Source of the DNA: Bifidobacterium breve
GTDB taxonomy: Bacteria; Actinomycetota; Acidimicrobiia; Acidimicrobiales; Ilumatobacteraceae
Assembly (NCBI GenBank): GCA_945862045.1
Contig: CAMAWR010000007.1
Coordinates: forward strand, 1-64,000
DNA: 64,000 bases
Direction of reading: 5' to 3'
This document shows positions 8,745 through 16,928 of this stretch, piece by piece; position 1 is the first letter of the stretch, and each line of letters begins with the position of its first letter. A program made the position numbers and the translations under genes. Under the pieces are notes generated by a model. It was not told the origin of the DNA. It was given only the letters and a program-made list of their open reading frames with translations, and made no database searches.

Positions 8745-9212
8745 CTAAGAAAATTGCTTCGCCAAATTGAGCAACGTCTTGCGCATCGCTACTTCGTTGT
8801 TCACGATTGCATTCAAGGCCCGCAAAAACCAATTTGCTCTGTTGGTGGAGTAGTCGAATTCTTCGGTCACCATCGTGCCACCTTCAACTGGTGCCAAAAC
8901 ATAACGCCAGACGTGTCCGCCGAAGTGGCGCCAACCAATCTGCTTTCCTTCTTCGAACTCCACCACGATGTTGGTGATTCGGTACGGCACATGCATGCGC
9001 ATTGACATGCCGAACTTTGCACCAAGCGACAGTCGCGCCGGGCCGCTCAACTCGCTGCGCAGGGTGCCCGAGCCATCGATTTCGCAATGGCGCTTGGGGG
9101 TTGCCAGCAGATCGAAAATCTGTTGTGGTGTTGCCGGCACGAATTGTGATACCGAAACAATCTTGCGAGCCGCATCGTGGGCCGGTGTTGCGTTGGCGGG
9201 CGAACTTGTCAT
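8745..9212 (-). CDS. SRPBCC-fold (START/Bet v1-like) protein
   Basis: A 155-residue protein with the features of the polyketide-cyclase/START-like superfamily: an N-terminal VSVSQFVPATPQQIFDLL opening, a GSGTLRSELSGPARLSLG middle and a TMVTEEFDYS strand near the C-terminus. Such proteins bind hydrophobic ligands in a helix-grip cavity; the ligand cannot be predicted. The ATG at 9212 was chosen because the upstream part of the frame overlaps the FAD oxidoreductase and is low in family character. It lies ten bases downstream of that gene on the same strand, so both are probably in one operon with the TIGR01777 gene. Confidence 0.78.
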   Translation of the reverse strand: MTSSPANATPAHDAARKIVSVSQFVPATPQQIFDLLATPKRHCEIDGSGTLRSELSGPARLSLGAKFGMSMRMHVPYRITNIVVEFEEGKQIGWRHFGGHVWRYVLAPVEGGTMVTEEFDYSTNRANWFLRALNAIVNNEVAMRKTLLNLAKQFS

Positions 9213-9222
9213 GCCTACGACG

Positions 9223-10461
9223 CTAGGCGAGGGCACCAGCCACCAATTCGCCACAGCGCCGCCCAGAAAATAGCGCACCTTGTGAAGAGCCCGTATCGCG
9301 ATGATCACCGCAGACGAACACGCCGTTGCCGAGGGCAATATTGCGCTTGGGGTGAAACGGTGGGCGTTGTTCAACACCGGCATGTGCAATGCGGTAGGTG
9401 CGCAAGTGGCGCCACGCATCCACCTGGGGCCCCCACCACGAGCGCAACTGCGTGCGGGCCAGTCCCTCAAGGTCGCCTTCAATCACATTGGGAAGTGCGG
9501 CGACCACCAGATGTTTACCGGCAGGGGCGTAGGTCGACGACACGTTGCTCATCACTGCGGCGTTGAGCACGGGGCCTTTGCCGGTGCCATCAAGGATGAC
9601 CAGTCGCGAATCTGTTGGTGCTTTGTCGGCGGCAAAATACACCGCGCCAGCCCGGCGCGAGCCGCGCTCGGGCAACGCAACGAGTTCGCGGGCCGCTGGC
9701 AGGGCAGATGCGACGATCACCGCACGACATTCGATGCGTCGGCCATCGCTCATAACTACCGTTCGCCCGTCGAGGGATGCGACTTTGGTATTGAGATGCA
9801 CAAGACCAGGCAGGCGGTCGGCCATCTGGCGCGGTAGTGCACCCATCCCAAGACGTGGCACGGCTGCGTCACCGGCACCGAGACAGCGAAAGATGATGTC
9901 GAACATGCGGCGCGATGTAGTAAGCGACGGGTCAAGTTGAATGCCGCCAAACAGCGGGCGAAAAAACTGGTCGATGATTGCTTGCGAAAATCCGGCGCAG
10001 CGCAGCGCCACGACGGTAGGCAAGTCTTGCCCGCGCAACAACTCGCGTGGGTCGCCGCGCAGCGTGCGTGCGCGCAGCAGGGCGATACGCGCCTTATCGG
10101 CGATGGTGCCGATTGGTGCACGCGCCGTGCTGAACAGCGTGCGCGGAGCACGAAACGGGTCACTCACCTCGTATGAGCGACCACGCATCATTACAAGTGC
10201 GCCCGGATCGAATTTCTGCAGGTCCAGTGCCTCTGTGTCAATTTGGCGCCCCAATTCGGGATACGAGGTCAACAAGGTCTGAAACCCGTGATCAAGACGA
10301 AAGCCCTCGACGATGTCGGTGCGAATCCGGCCACCGACATCATCCTGTGCTTCAAGCACCACAACATTCAGCGATTTGCCATGCAAGTGACGCGCTGCTG
10401 CGAGCCCGGCCAAACCAGCGCCGATGACCGCAACGTCAACGCGAGCCGGAAGTTGACTCAT
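9223..10461 (-). CDS. FAD-dependent amine oxidase/protoporphyrinogen oxidase-like oxidoreductase
   Basis: A 412-residue flavoprotein. The N-terminal dinucleotide-binding motif VIGAGLAGLAAARHL (about 12-26) is followed by an acidic VVLEAQDDVGGRIRTD segment typical of the amine oxidase/phytoene desaturase group. The C-terminal FAD motif is GVFVCGDHRDTGSSQGA. A GFRLDHGFQTLLTSYPE stretch follows the GGR motif. No signal peptide is visible. The substrate is unknown; neighbours (an SRPBCC protein and a TIGR01777 oxidoreductase) do not define a pathway. It overlaps the upstream TIGR01777 gene by four bases (ATGA, 10458-10461), indicating translational coupling. Confidence 0.83.
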   Translation of the reverse strand: MSQLPARVDVAVIGAGLAGLAAARHLHGKSLNVVVLEAQDDVGGRIRTDIVEGFRLDHGFQTLLTSYPELGRQIDTEALDLQKFDPGALVMMRGRSYEVSDPFRAPRTLFSTARAPIGTIADKARIALLRARTLRGDPRELLRGQDLPTVVALRCAGFSQAIIDQFFRPLFGGIQLDPSLTTSRRMFDIIFRCLGAGDAAVPRLGMGALPRQMADRLPGLVHLNTKVASLDGRTVVMSDGRRIECRAVIVASALPAARELVALPERGSRRAGAVYFAADKAPTDSRLVILDGTGKGPVLNAAVMSNVSSTYAPAGKHLVVAALPNVIEGDLEGLARTQLRSWWGPQVDAWRHLRTYRIAHAGVEQRPPFHPKRNIALGNGVFVCGDHRDTGSSQGALFSGRRCGELVAGALA

Positions 10462-11342
10462 TTACTCAGCAGGGCACGCAGAGCAATTTCGAGCGTGGGG
10501 TGTGCAAATTCAAAACTGTCGGCACTCAATGCGGTTGGAATCACGCGTTGACCGGTAAACAGCAAAGCGTCGGCAAGTTCACCACCAAGCAGGAGTTTTG
10601 GCCCGATGGAAGGCACGGCAAGGAGCGCCGGTCGGCGCAACACCTTGCCCATCACTGCGGCAAAGTCTGCGTTCGTGATCGGCGCCGGGGCAGTGAGGTT
10701 TACCGCACCCTGCAGGCTGGAGGTCAGAAGATGTTCGATTGCAGAGACTTCGTCGTCGATTGAAATCCAGCTTTGCCATTGATTACCCCGTCCGAACCTG
10801 CCACCGAGACCGGCACGAAACAGTGGCAATTGTTTTTTGAGCGCCCCACCCTTGGTTGACAGCACGATGCCTGTGCGCAGGAACACCGTTCGCGCACCCG
10901 CACCAACGGCGGCAGATTCCCATTCTTTGCAGACATCAGCAAGGAATCCTGTGCCTGCGGCAGCGTCTTCGTGGAGCGGCTCGTCGCCACACGCACCATA
11001 GATGCCGATGGCCGACCCCGACAAAAACACTGACGGACGTTTGGCGGCACCAGCAATGACCGACGCCAACAGTTTGGTGCTCTTTACGCGACTGTCGAGA
11101 ATTTCGCGCTTGTACGAATTCGACCAGCGCTTGTCCCCGATTCCCGCACCTGAAAGATGAATCACGGCATCGGCACCATCGATGACGGTGGCATCGATAT
11201 CGCCGCGGGCCGGGTTCCAGGTCGACTCACCTTGTTTGGCCGTGCGACGCACGAGGCGCACTACATCGTGGCCGTGCGCAGTGAGTTGAGGAACCAGAGC
11301 CGAGCCGATCAGCCCACTTGCACCCGAAACGATGATTCGCAT
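10458..11342 (-). CDS. TIGR01777-family NAD(P)-dependent epimerase/oxidoreductase
   Basis: A 294-residue extended-SDR-like protein related to E. coli YfcH. It has the Rossmann motif VSGASGLIGSAL (4-15), the family segment VIHLSGAGIGDKRW and the C-terminal PSIGPKLLLGGELADALL block. These proteins are thought to bind NADP; their physiological reactions are mostly undefined. It heads the minus-strand unit with the FAD oxidoreductase and the SRPBCC gene. Its start is preceded by a TAGTCT box six bases upstream and no Shine-Dalgarno sequence. Confidence 0.88.
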   Translation of the reverse strand: MRIIVSGASGLIGSALVPQLTAHGHDVVRLVRRTAKQGESTWNPARGDIDATVIDGADAVIHLSGAGIGDKRWSNSYKREILDSRVKSTKLLASVIAGAAKRPSVFLSGSAIGIYGACGDEPLHEDAAAGTGFLADVCKEWESAAVGAGARTVFLRTGIVLSTKGGALKKQLPLFRAGLGGRFGRGNQWQSWISIDDEVSAIEHLLTSSLQGAVNLTAPAPITNADFAAVMGKVLRRPALLAVPSIGPKLLLGGELADALLFTGQRVIPTALSADSFEFAHPTLEIALRALLSK

Positions 11343-11348
11343 GCGCTC

Positions 11349-11354
11349 AGACTA
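11349..11354 (-). promoter_or_regulatory. Putative leaderless -10 box (TAGTCT)
   Basis: TAGTCT on the minus strand, six bases before the ATG at 11342 of the TIGR01777 gene. Confidence 0.5.
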
Positions 11355-11392
11355 CGTCGCACCGACACGGCACGAATTGCACAGCAGACGAA

Positions 11393-13276
11393 CTATGGAA
11401 TCACGATTGGAATAGACGTCACCACGGTGTTCGGACGGAAGAGCAACCGTGCCTTGATGGCCAGAGCCGACTGGTTGTGCAGCCACTGCGAACGCAGGCT
11501 GGTGACAAACTCAGGAATCACGACGGTGACGATGTCATCCGACTGCAGACCGTCGAGCCGTTCGATTTCTGTGAGAACTTTCTCCGTGAGATTGCGGTAG
11601 TCATCAACGGTGGTATCGAGGGCAACATTCGGAAAGCTCTGTGCCCAGGTGCGCTGCAATTCATCCGACTCTTCGTTCGAACCCACGATGCTGAGGGCCA
11701 GCAGGCGATCGGGGTTCAGGCTCTGGGCGTATTTCACCGCTTGTACGACGCCAGCATTGACCGAGCCCACCAGCACCACTACGAAATGAGTGCGGAAAGG
11801 CGGAACTACTTGTTCTACAACCTTCAAGAATTCTCGTACCCGCACATAGTGACGGTTGATGAACGTGAAGATAAAAATCATGGTCGGAATCACAACCGCA
11901 GGAATCCATGCGCCATCGGTGAACTTGACGGTCACGACGGTCAAGGCCACGGCCAATGTGGTGAGCGCGCCGACACCGGTAAAGAACGCCTTCAACAGCC
12001 ATGACTTTTCTTTCAGCCGAACGAGTCGCACGAACATTCCTGTCTGGCTGATCGTGAAGCCGGTAAATACCCCGACTGCGTAGAGGGGAATGAGCGCATT
12101 CACAATGCCGCCGAAGGCAACCACCAGCACCGACGCAGCAACACCGAGGGCAATGATGCCGTTGCTGAAGACGAGACGGTCGCCACGATTGGCGAGTTGT
12201 CGTGGCAGGAAACTGTCCTTGGCAATTACCGATGAGAGGCGGGGAAAGTCGGCGTAGGCGGTGTTCGCAGCAAGAATCAGAATGCCGAATGTGGCGAATT
12301 GCGTGATGAAGAAAAAGATGTTGCGACCGCCGTAGACCTGCTCTGCCAACTGCGCGAGCACGGTGTCACGAATCTTGCCCTCCTCGTCTTTCAGCGGCTG
12401 TAGTTGCTGGGCAAGCACACTCAGACCAAAAAATGAAGTTCCGAGTATGACCGCCATCAACATGAGCGTCTGGGAGGCGTTGCGGGCCTCGGGCTTTTCA
12501 AAGGCGGGTACCCCGTCGGCGACTGCCTCGATACCAGTCAGAGCAACTGCGCCCGAGGAAAATGCCTTGAGGAAATAAAAGAGGGTGAGAGCTTTCTGGC
12601 CCTCGAGTAATTCGCGCTCCACTTCACCGGTGTGGGGTATCGGGCCAAGATCTTGAAAGTAGACGCGGTACAGACCAACAAGAATGAGTGCGGCAAGGCT
12701 CAGGATGTAAAGATATGTCGGTGGAGCAAACAGTGCCCCTGATTCACGAACGCCACGCAGGTTGGCGAACGTGACGAGGAAGATGAATGCAATGCAGAGC
12801 GCAACTCGATACGGCGCCAAACCATTGAAGGCCGACACGATTGCCGCTACGCCACCCGCCACGGACACCGCGACCGTGAGGATGTAGTCAACGAGCATTG
12901 AAGCACCTGACACGAGTGACGGGTATTTGCCGAGGTTGTCCTTGGCAACGATGTAACTGCCGCCGCCGTGCGGGTAGGCGTGAATCGTCTGTCGGTAACT
13001 GTTTACAACGATCGCCAACAAGATGACCACCATGATTGCGATCGGCACGAGGTTGTCAAAGGCGGCCAAACCGACGGCAGCCATCGTCAGAAAGACGATG
13101 AGAATTTCTTCGGTGGCATAGGCGGTGCTGGAAATCGCATCACTGGCAAAAACCGGCAGTGCCACCAGCTTTTTCAGACGATGGTGCGCATCTTCGGTGT
13201 TGGCAATCGGGTTGCCGACGAGACGGCCCTTCAAGCGGGCGAATCCCGTGCGATTGTCTTTGGTGGTTGGTGCCAT
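11393..13276 (-). CDS. APC-superfamily K+ importer, KimA/YdaO-like
   Basis: A 627-residue inner-membrane permease with about 12 predicted transmembrane segments followed by a cytosolic tail of roughly 150 residues. The opening LKKLVALPVFASDAISSTAYATEEIL is typical of the KimA group (B. subtilis KimA is a proton-coupled high-affinity K+ importer), as is the HAYPHGGGSYIVAKDNLG segment. Divergent ceoB-ceoC encode RCK-domain potassium-uptake regulators, and the same arrangement is known in M. tuberculosis (Rv2690c next to ceoB). Potassium transport is therefore a reasonable inference, though many homologues are simply annotated as amino-acid permeases. A GGAAAG Shine-Dalgarno-like sequence lies seven bases before the ATG, so this gene is probably leadered. 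Confidence 0.85.
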   Translation of the reverse strand: MAPTTKDNRTGFARLKGRLVGNPIANTEDAHHRLKKLVALPVFASDAISSTAYATEEILIVFLTMAAVGLAAFDNLVPIAIMVVILLAIVVNSYRQTIHAYPHGGGSYIVAKDNLGKYPSLVSGASMLVDYILTVAVSVAGGVAAIVSAFNGLAPYRVALCIAFIFLVTFANLRGVRESGALFAPPTYLYILSLAALILVGLYRVYFQDLGPIPHTGEVERELLEGQKALTLFYFLKAFSSGAVALTGIEAVADGVPAFEKPEARNASQTLMLMAVILGTSFFGLSVLAQQLQPLKDEEGKIRDTVLAQLAEQVYGGRNIFFFITQFATFGILILAANTAYADFPRLSSVIAKDSFLPRQLANRGDRLVFSNGIIALGVAASVLVVAFGGIVNALIPLYAVGVFTGFTISQTGMFVRLVRLKEKSWLLKAFFTGVGALTTLAVALTVVTVKFTDGAWIPAVVIPTMIFIFTFINRHYVRVREFLKVVEQVVPPFRTHFVVVLVGSVNAGVVQAVKYAQSLNPDRLLALSIVGSNEESDELQRTWAQSFPNVALDTTVDDYRNLTEKVLTEIERLDGLQSDDIVTVVIPEFVTSLRSQWLHNQSALAIKARLLFRPNTVVTSIPIVIP

Positions 13277-13309
13277 GAGTGAACTTTCCAGACGGTTCTG
13301 GACGCGAAG

Positions 13310-13315
13310 TACGAT
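13310..13315 (+). promoter_or_regulatory. Putative leaderless -10 box for ceoB (TACGAT)
   Basis: TACGAT with an eight-base spacer to the GTG at 13324, in the 47-base gap divergent from the permease. Confidence 0.5.
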
Positions 13316-13323
13316 GGTAGTTC

Positions 13324-13986
13324 GTGCATGTTGTCATCGTTGGTTGCGGGCGTGTGGGCTCAACATTGGCGCGTGAATTGTCGCTGCTCGGCAACACGGT
13401 CGCCGTAATCGATCGTCGCGCTGATGCATTCCTCAGACTGGGCGACGACTTTGCCGGCCAGACCCTCGTTGGAATTGGTTTTGACCCCGACATCCTTATC
13501 TCTGCGGGCATCGAGCGCGCCGACGCACTTGCCGCAGTTACCAACGGCGACAACTCCAACATCATGATTGCCCGCGTGGCCCGCGAGCGGTTCGGGATTC
13601 ACAGCGTGGTGGCCCGCATCTATGACCCCAAACGATCGGAAATTTATGAGCGGCTGGGCATCGCCACCGTGGCCACCGTGAAGTGGACCGCCGAGCGCAT
13701 CATGCGCCGCATCGTGATCGATCGCCCGTCAGTGGAGTGGACCGACCCGAGTGCCGAACTCGTGCTCGTCGAACGCATCGTGGGTGACGCATGGGTGGGT
13801 GAGCGAATCGGTGAACTCGATCGTGGCTGTGCAAAAGTCGTCGGAGTGCGCCGTTTTGGCAAAGCACTGCTGGCGAGTGATGATGTGCTCGTGCAACAAG
13901 GCGATGTGCTGTACGTCGCAGTGCTCAACGACGACATCGCCAAACTTGACGCCTTTCTCACGCAAGGCCCGGGTGAGCGTCGATGA
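13324..13986 (+). CDS. ceoB: TrkA-family potassium uptake regulator (RCK domains)
   Basis: A 220-residue cytosolic protein with an N-terminal RCK/Rossmann domain (GCGRVGS near residues 8-14, acidic IDRR at the end of strand 2) and a C-terminal TrkA-C domain (DAWVGERIGEL...). Such subunits bind NAD(H) or ATP and gate a potassium channel or transporter. GTG start at 13324. It overlaps ceoC by four bases, and the pair equals the two-gene ceoB-ceoC arrangement of mycobacteria rather than the single tandem TrkA of E. coli. No TrkH/KtrB pore gene is in the window, so the nearest candidate partner is the divergent KimA-like permease (inference). Confidence 0.88.
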   Translation: MHVVIVGCGRVGSTLARELSLLGNTVAVIDRRADAFLRLGDDFAGQTLVGIGFDPDILISAGIERADALAAVTNGDNSNIMIARVARERFGIHSVVARIYDPKRSEIYERLGIATVATVKWTAERIMRRIVIDRPSVEWTDPSAELVLVERIVGDAWVGERIGELDRGCAKVVGVRRFGKALLASDDVLVQQGDVLYVAVLNDDIAKLDAFLTQGPGERR

Positions 13987-14651
13987 AAGTGATTATCGCT
14001 GGTGGTGGCAGTGTCGGACGTTTCACTGCCCGTGAGATGGTGAATGCGGGGCACACCGTGACGATTCTTGACAACGATCGGTCCACAATTCGTGAGTACC
14101 AATCACGGCCAGAGTCGAGTGGCATTGAATGGCATTTCGGTGATGCCTGCGACTACCTGGTGCTCGACGCAGTCGGTTGTCGAGACACCGATGTCGTCGC
14201 CTCGGTGACCGGTGATGACGAAGACAACCTGGTGATTTCGCTGCTCGCCAAGCAAGAGTTCGGAGTGCCACGCGTCGTTGCGCGGGCCAACAATCCGAAG
14301 AACTATTGGATGTTCAACGAGATGTGGGGCGTTGATGTTTCGGTTTCGACGCCGCACCTCATCACGAGCTTGGTACAGGAGGCCACCTCTGTCGGCAATT
14401 TCGTGCGCCTCATGCAGCTGAAGGGTGGCAAAGCCGAACTGGTTGAAGTGACCCTTGCCGAGTCGTCACCAGCCGCCAATCGCGCGCTGGCAGATTTGGT
14501 GTTGCCGCGCAGTGCAACCATCGTCGCCATCGTGCGGGCCGAACGGGTGATGGTGCCCACCAAAGACACCGTGTTGCGTCCGGGTGACGAAGTGATGGCG
14601 CTCATCACCGAGGATGCTGAAGCTGCAGTTGCCAAATTGTTGGTGGGCTAA
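13983..14651 (+). CDS. ceoC: TrkA-family potassium uptake regulator, second subunit
   Basis: A 222-residue RCK protein paralogous to the preceding one: MKVIIAGGGSVGRFTAREM gives the nucleotide-binding loop, ILDNDR the acidic strand-2 end, and the C-terminal half (from about residue 140) is a TrkA-C domain. The ATG lies in an ATGA overlap with ceoB, so stoichiometric expression is expected. Its 3' end meets the convergent OB-fold gene with a short inverted repeat between them. Confidence 0.88.
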   Translation: MKVIIAGGGSVGRFTAREMVNAGHTVTILDNDRSTIREYQSRPESSGIEWHFGDACDYLVLDAVGCRDTDVVASVTGDDEDNLVISLLAKQEFGVPRVVARANNPKNYWMFNEMWGVDVSVSTPHLITSLVQEATSVGNFVRLMQLKGGKAELVEVTLAESSPAANRALADLVLPRSATIVAIVRAERVMVPTKDTVLRPGDEVMALITEDAEAAVAKLLVG

Positions 14652-14652
14652 A

Positions 14653-14681
14653 GCAGTAGGCGGCTAAGCGCGCTCTACTGC
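14653..14681. terminator. Inverted repeat between convergent genes, candidate bidirectional terminator
   Basis: GCAGTAG at 14653-14659 pairs with CTACTGC at 14675-14681, and an inner GCG/CGC pair (14660-14662 with 14669-14671) could extend the hairpin. It starts two bases after the ceoC stop and its right arm covers the OB-fold gene's stop. There is no T-tract, so function is inferred from symmetry and position. Confidence 0.4.
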
Positions 14682-15040
14682 CCGGGGCTGGGGAGCAGGC
14701 GGTACGCGGGGTTCAACATCACACGGCGCTTACCTTCGAAGTGGGCAACGCCGGAAACGATGAGCCCACGATTGTGGCCGATCCCTGGAATTCGTTCGCG
14801 ACCACTGAAGATGACCGTGATTTCGCCGGTGCCATCACTGATCTCAACCTCGACCGCAGAAATACCTGCGCGCGGCTTCACGCTCATGCGACGAATCTCG
14901 CCGCACACGTCGACGCGCCGGCGCATCGGCATGTCGGCCAGTGTCACCATGTGCAGCTCACCAAACTTTGCACAAAGACGTTCGGAAACCAGTTCGTCCT
15001 TGGTCTGGGAACCACGGTTGAGGTAGTTGCGAATACCCAT
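14675..15040 (-). CDS. OB-fold nucleic-acid-binding domain protein
   Basis: A 121-residue single-domain protein. The OB-fold strands can be followed in RRRVDVCGEIRRMSVKP, AVEVEISDGTGEITVIFSG and GLIVSGVAHFEGKRRVMLNP. It matches in position and size the OB-fold gene (Rv2694c-like) beside ceoB-ceoC in mycobacteria. The function of that family is not established, and nucleic-acid binding is only inferred from the fold. It starts at the ATG at 15040, opposite a small membrane-anchored protein gene, across a 30-base gap holding a palindromic TANNNT element. Confidence 0.78.
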   Translation of the reverse strand: MGIRNYLNRGSQTKDELVSERLCAKFGELHMVTLADMPMRRRVDVCGEIRRMSVKPRAGISAVEVEISDGTGEITVIFSGRERIPGIGHNRGLIVSGVAHFEGKRRVMLNPAYRLLPSPGQ

Positions 15041-15053
15041 AAGTGTTGACTTC

Positions 15054-15063
15054 AGCGTACGCT
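15054..15063. promoter_or_regulatory. Symmetrical -10 element (AGCGTACGCT), possible bidirectional promoter
   Basis: This perfect 10-base palindrome contains TACGCT on both strands, overlapping at TA. The plus-strand copy ends seven bases before the GTG at 15071. The minus-strand copy ends 13 bases before the ATG at 15040. It could fire both divergent genes from one melted segment. Confidence 0.45.
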
Positions 15064-15070
15064 CAACGAG

Positions 15071-15478
15071 GTGAGCACCCGAAAACTCATCATTGCCAGC
15101 CTGATCTGCGGGCTGCTCATCCTTGCTGCGGGAAGTCTGAAGTTGTTCCAGACGTCGAGCGACTCGGGTGAGTCGCCGAATTTGTTCAAACTTGGTACAA
15201 CGGTGGAAATGGCCGGGGTCAGGGTCACGGTCGGAACCGTGCAGGTGACCGCCGACAAAACCTACGTCAACGTGACGATGAACGGGTCGGTCGGCGATTC
15301 ACCGATCGCCGGTTGGTCGATGCTGGCAAATGGTGAGATCACGACGCCACTTGCCTCCACCGCGTGTCCGAGCGCGCCACGAGAGGTGACGTGCGTGCTT
15401 GAATTCGTCGTGGCAGTCGGCACACCGACAATTGTGTTCGTGCGTGATGGCGACAAAACGCAATGGTTGGGCTCATAA
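15071..15478 (+). CDS. Small membrane-anchored extracytoplasmic protein of unknown function
   Basis: A 135-residue product with a basic N-terminus and one hydrophobic segment (about 6-21, LIIASLICGLLILAAG), followed by a soluble domain rich in beta-type sequence (GTTVEMAGVRVTVGTVQVT...). The layout, an anchor plus one beta-sandwich-like domain with a single pair of cysteines (TACPSAPREVTCV), resembles DUF4352-type exported proteins, but I do not claim membership. GTG start, seven bases after the shared TACGCT element. lpdA begins 28 bases later with its own apparent promoter. Function unknown. Confidence 0.65.
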   Translation: MSTRKLIIASLICGLLILAAGSLKLFQTSSDSGESPNLFKLGTTVEMAGVRVTVGTVQVTADKTYVNVTMNGSVGDSPIAGWSMLANGEITTPLASTACPSAPREVTCVLEFVVAVGTPTIVFVRDGDKTQWLGS

Positions 15479-15492
15479 CCTCACGAAACCGC

Positions 15493-15498
15493 TACCGT
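15493..15498 (+). promoter_or_regulatory. Putative leaderless -10 box for lpdA (TACCGT)
   Basis: TACCGT with an eight-base spacer to the GTG at 15507. It supports this GTG, which also places the FAD motif at the expected distance from the N-terminus. Confidence 0.5.
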
Positions 15499-15506
15499 AC
15501 ATAGAT

Positions 15507-16910
15507 GTGGAAGGCGAACAGTTTGATCTCGTTGTCATAGGTGGTGGGCCAGGCGGCTATGCGGCTGCTTTCTATGCCGCATCGGCGGGCATGAGGGTGG
15601 CGTTGATCGAAAAAGACACCATCGGTGGTACCTGTCTCAATCGCGGTTGCATCCCCGCCAAGGCGTTCTTGGAGAGCGCTGCGGTGTTTCGTCATGTTGC
15701 ACATGCCAAAGACTTTGGCATCGAATCAACGGCGCCAGTCGTCAATTTTGCCATTACCCAGGCACGCAAGCAGACCATCGTCAGCGGTCTCGTAAAGGGC
15801 CTGACGGGTCTCACCAAAAGCAAGAAAGTCACCTATTTGCTCGGCACCGGTTCGCTCGGTGCGGGCCGCACCGTCACCGTACGAGGCAGCGATGGTGGAA
15901 CGCGCACACTCATTGGTGAACATGTCATTTTGGCGTCGGGTTCGGTGCCACGGACGATCCCAGGTTTCGTCGTTGGTGGCCCGATCATGACCTCCGACGA
16001 GGTATTGGCACTCGAAAAAATTCCGTCGCGCATGGCCGTGATCGGTGGAGGCGCCATCGGATGTGAGTTCGCCTCGTGCTTTGCCGATCTTGGTTCTGCG
16101 GTCACGATCCTCGAGGGTCTGCCCAAGGTGTTGCCGGGTCTCGACACCGACGTTGCGAATGTGGTCGTGAAGTCGTTCAAGAAACGGAACATCGACATTC
16201 GCACCGGCGTGCAGGTCACGGGGCATACACCGCTTGCATCAGGTGGCACCACCGTGTCGTTCGGTTCGGGTGAGACGTTGGAGGTCGATGCCGTAGTCAT
16301 CTCGGTTGGTCGACGTCCGTATTCCGACGAACTTGGTTTGCATGGCACCAACGTGGTGGTCAGCGAGCGCGGCTTCGTTGATGTCGACGGCTACTGCCAA
16401 ACCGGTGAGCCAAAGGTGTATGCCGTCGGTGACTTGATCAGCACTGCGCAACTCGCTCACGTTGCATACGCCGAGGCGATCGTGGCGGTAAAACACATGC
16501 GCGGTGAAAAGGTGTACCCAGTCATGTACGACCGTGTGCCGTGGGCGATTTATTGTCATCCCGAAGTTGCGTGGGCGGGGCCGTCGGAAGAAGAGGCACG
16601 AGCAGCGGGTCACGACGTGGTCGTTGCCAAACACCAATTTCGGTCCAATTCGCGCGCGATGATTCTTGGAGAACTGGATGGACTCGTGAAGATCATCGCC
16701 AAAAAAGGTCGTGATGGCCGGGCAGGTCAGGTGCTCGGCGTGCACATGGTGGGCCCGTGGGTAACCGAGCAATTGTCGGGCGGGTACCTTGCGGTGAATT
16801 GGGAAGCGACCGTGGATGAAATTGCCGAGTTCCTCCAGCCGCACCCGAGCCTCACGGAGGTGTTCGGCGAAACCGTCATGTCTCTCACCGGTCGAAGCAT
16901 CAACGCATAG
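15507..16910 (+). CDS. lpdA: Dihydrolipoyl dehydrogenase (E3)
   Basis: Reoxidises the dihydrolipoyl groups of 2-oxoacid dehydrogenase complexes with NAD. The 467-residue flavoprotein has the FAD loop IGGGPGGYAA at 11-20, the redox-active disulfide Cys43/Cys48 in GGTCLNRGCIP, a second dinucleotide motif (AVIGGGAIGCEFA) for NAD and the C-terminal His446/Glu451 pair in HPSLTE. All catalytic features are present. It begins the run lpdA - E2 - lipB/lipA - pirin - M24 peptidase - membrane protein, with an 18-base gap to E2. The E1 partner aceE is elsewhere (2.7-5.4 kb). Upstream in-frame starts overlap the preceding gene and were rejected. Confidence 0.96.
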   Translation: MEGEQFDLVVIGGGPGGYAAAFYAASAGMRVALIEKDTIGGTCLNRGCIPAKAFLESAAVFRHVAHAKDFGIESTAPVVNFAITQARKQTIVSGLVKGLTGLTKSKKVTYLLGTGSLGAGRTVTVRGSDGGTRTLIGEHVILASGSVPRTIPGFVVGGPIMTSDEVLALEKIPSRMAVIGGGAIGCEFASCFADLGSAVTILEGLPKVLPGLDTDVANVVVKSFKKRNIDIRTGVQVTGHTPLASGGTTVSFGSGETLEVDAVVISVGRRPYSDELGLHGTNVVVSERGFVDVDGYCQTGEPKVYAVGDLISTAQLAHVAYAEAIVAVKHMRGEKVYPVMYDRVPWAIYCHPEVAWAGPSEEEARAAGHDVVVAKHQFRSNSRAMILGELDGLVKIIAKKGRDGRAGQVLGVHMVGPWVTEQLSGGYLAVNWEATVDEIAEFLQPHPSLTEVFGETVMSLTGRSINA

Positions 16911-16928
16911 TCATGGAGTATTCACACG

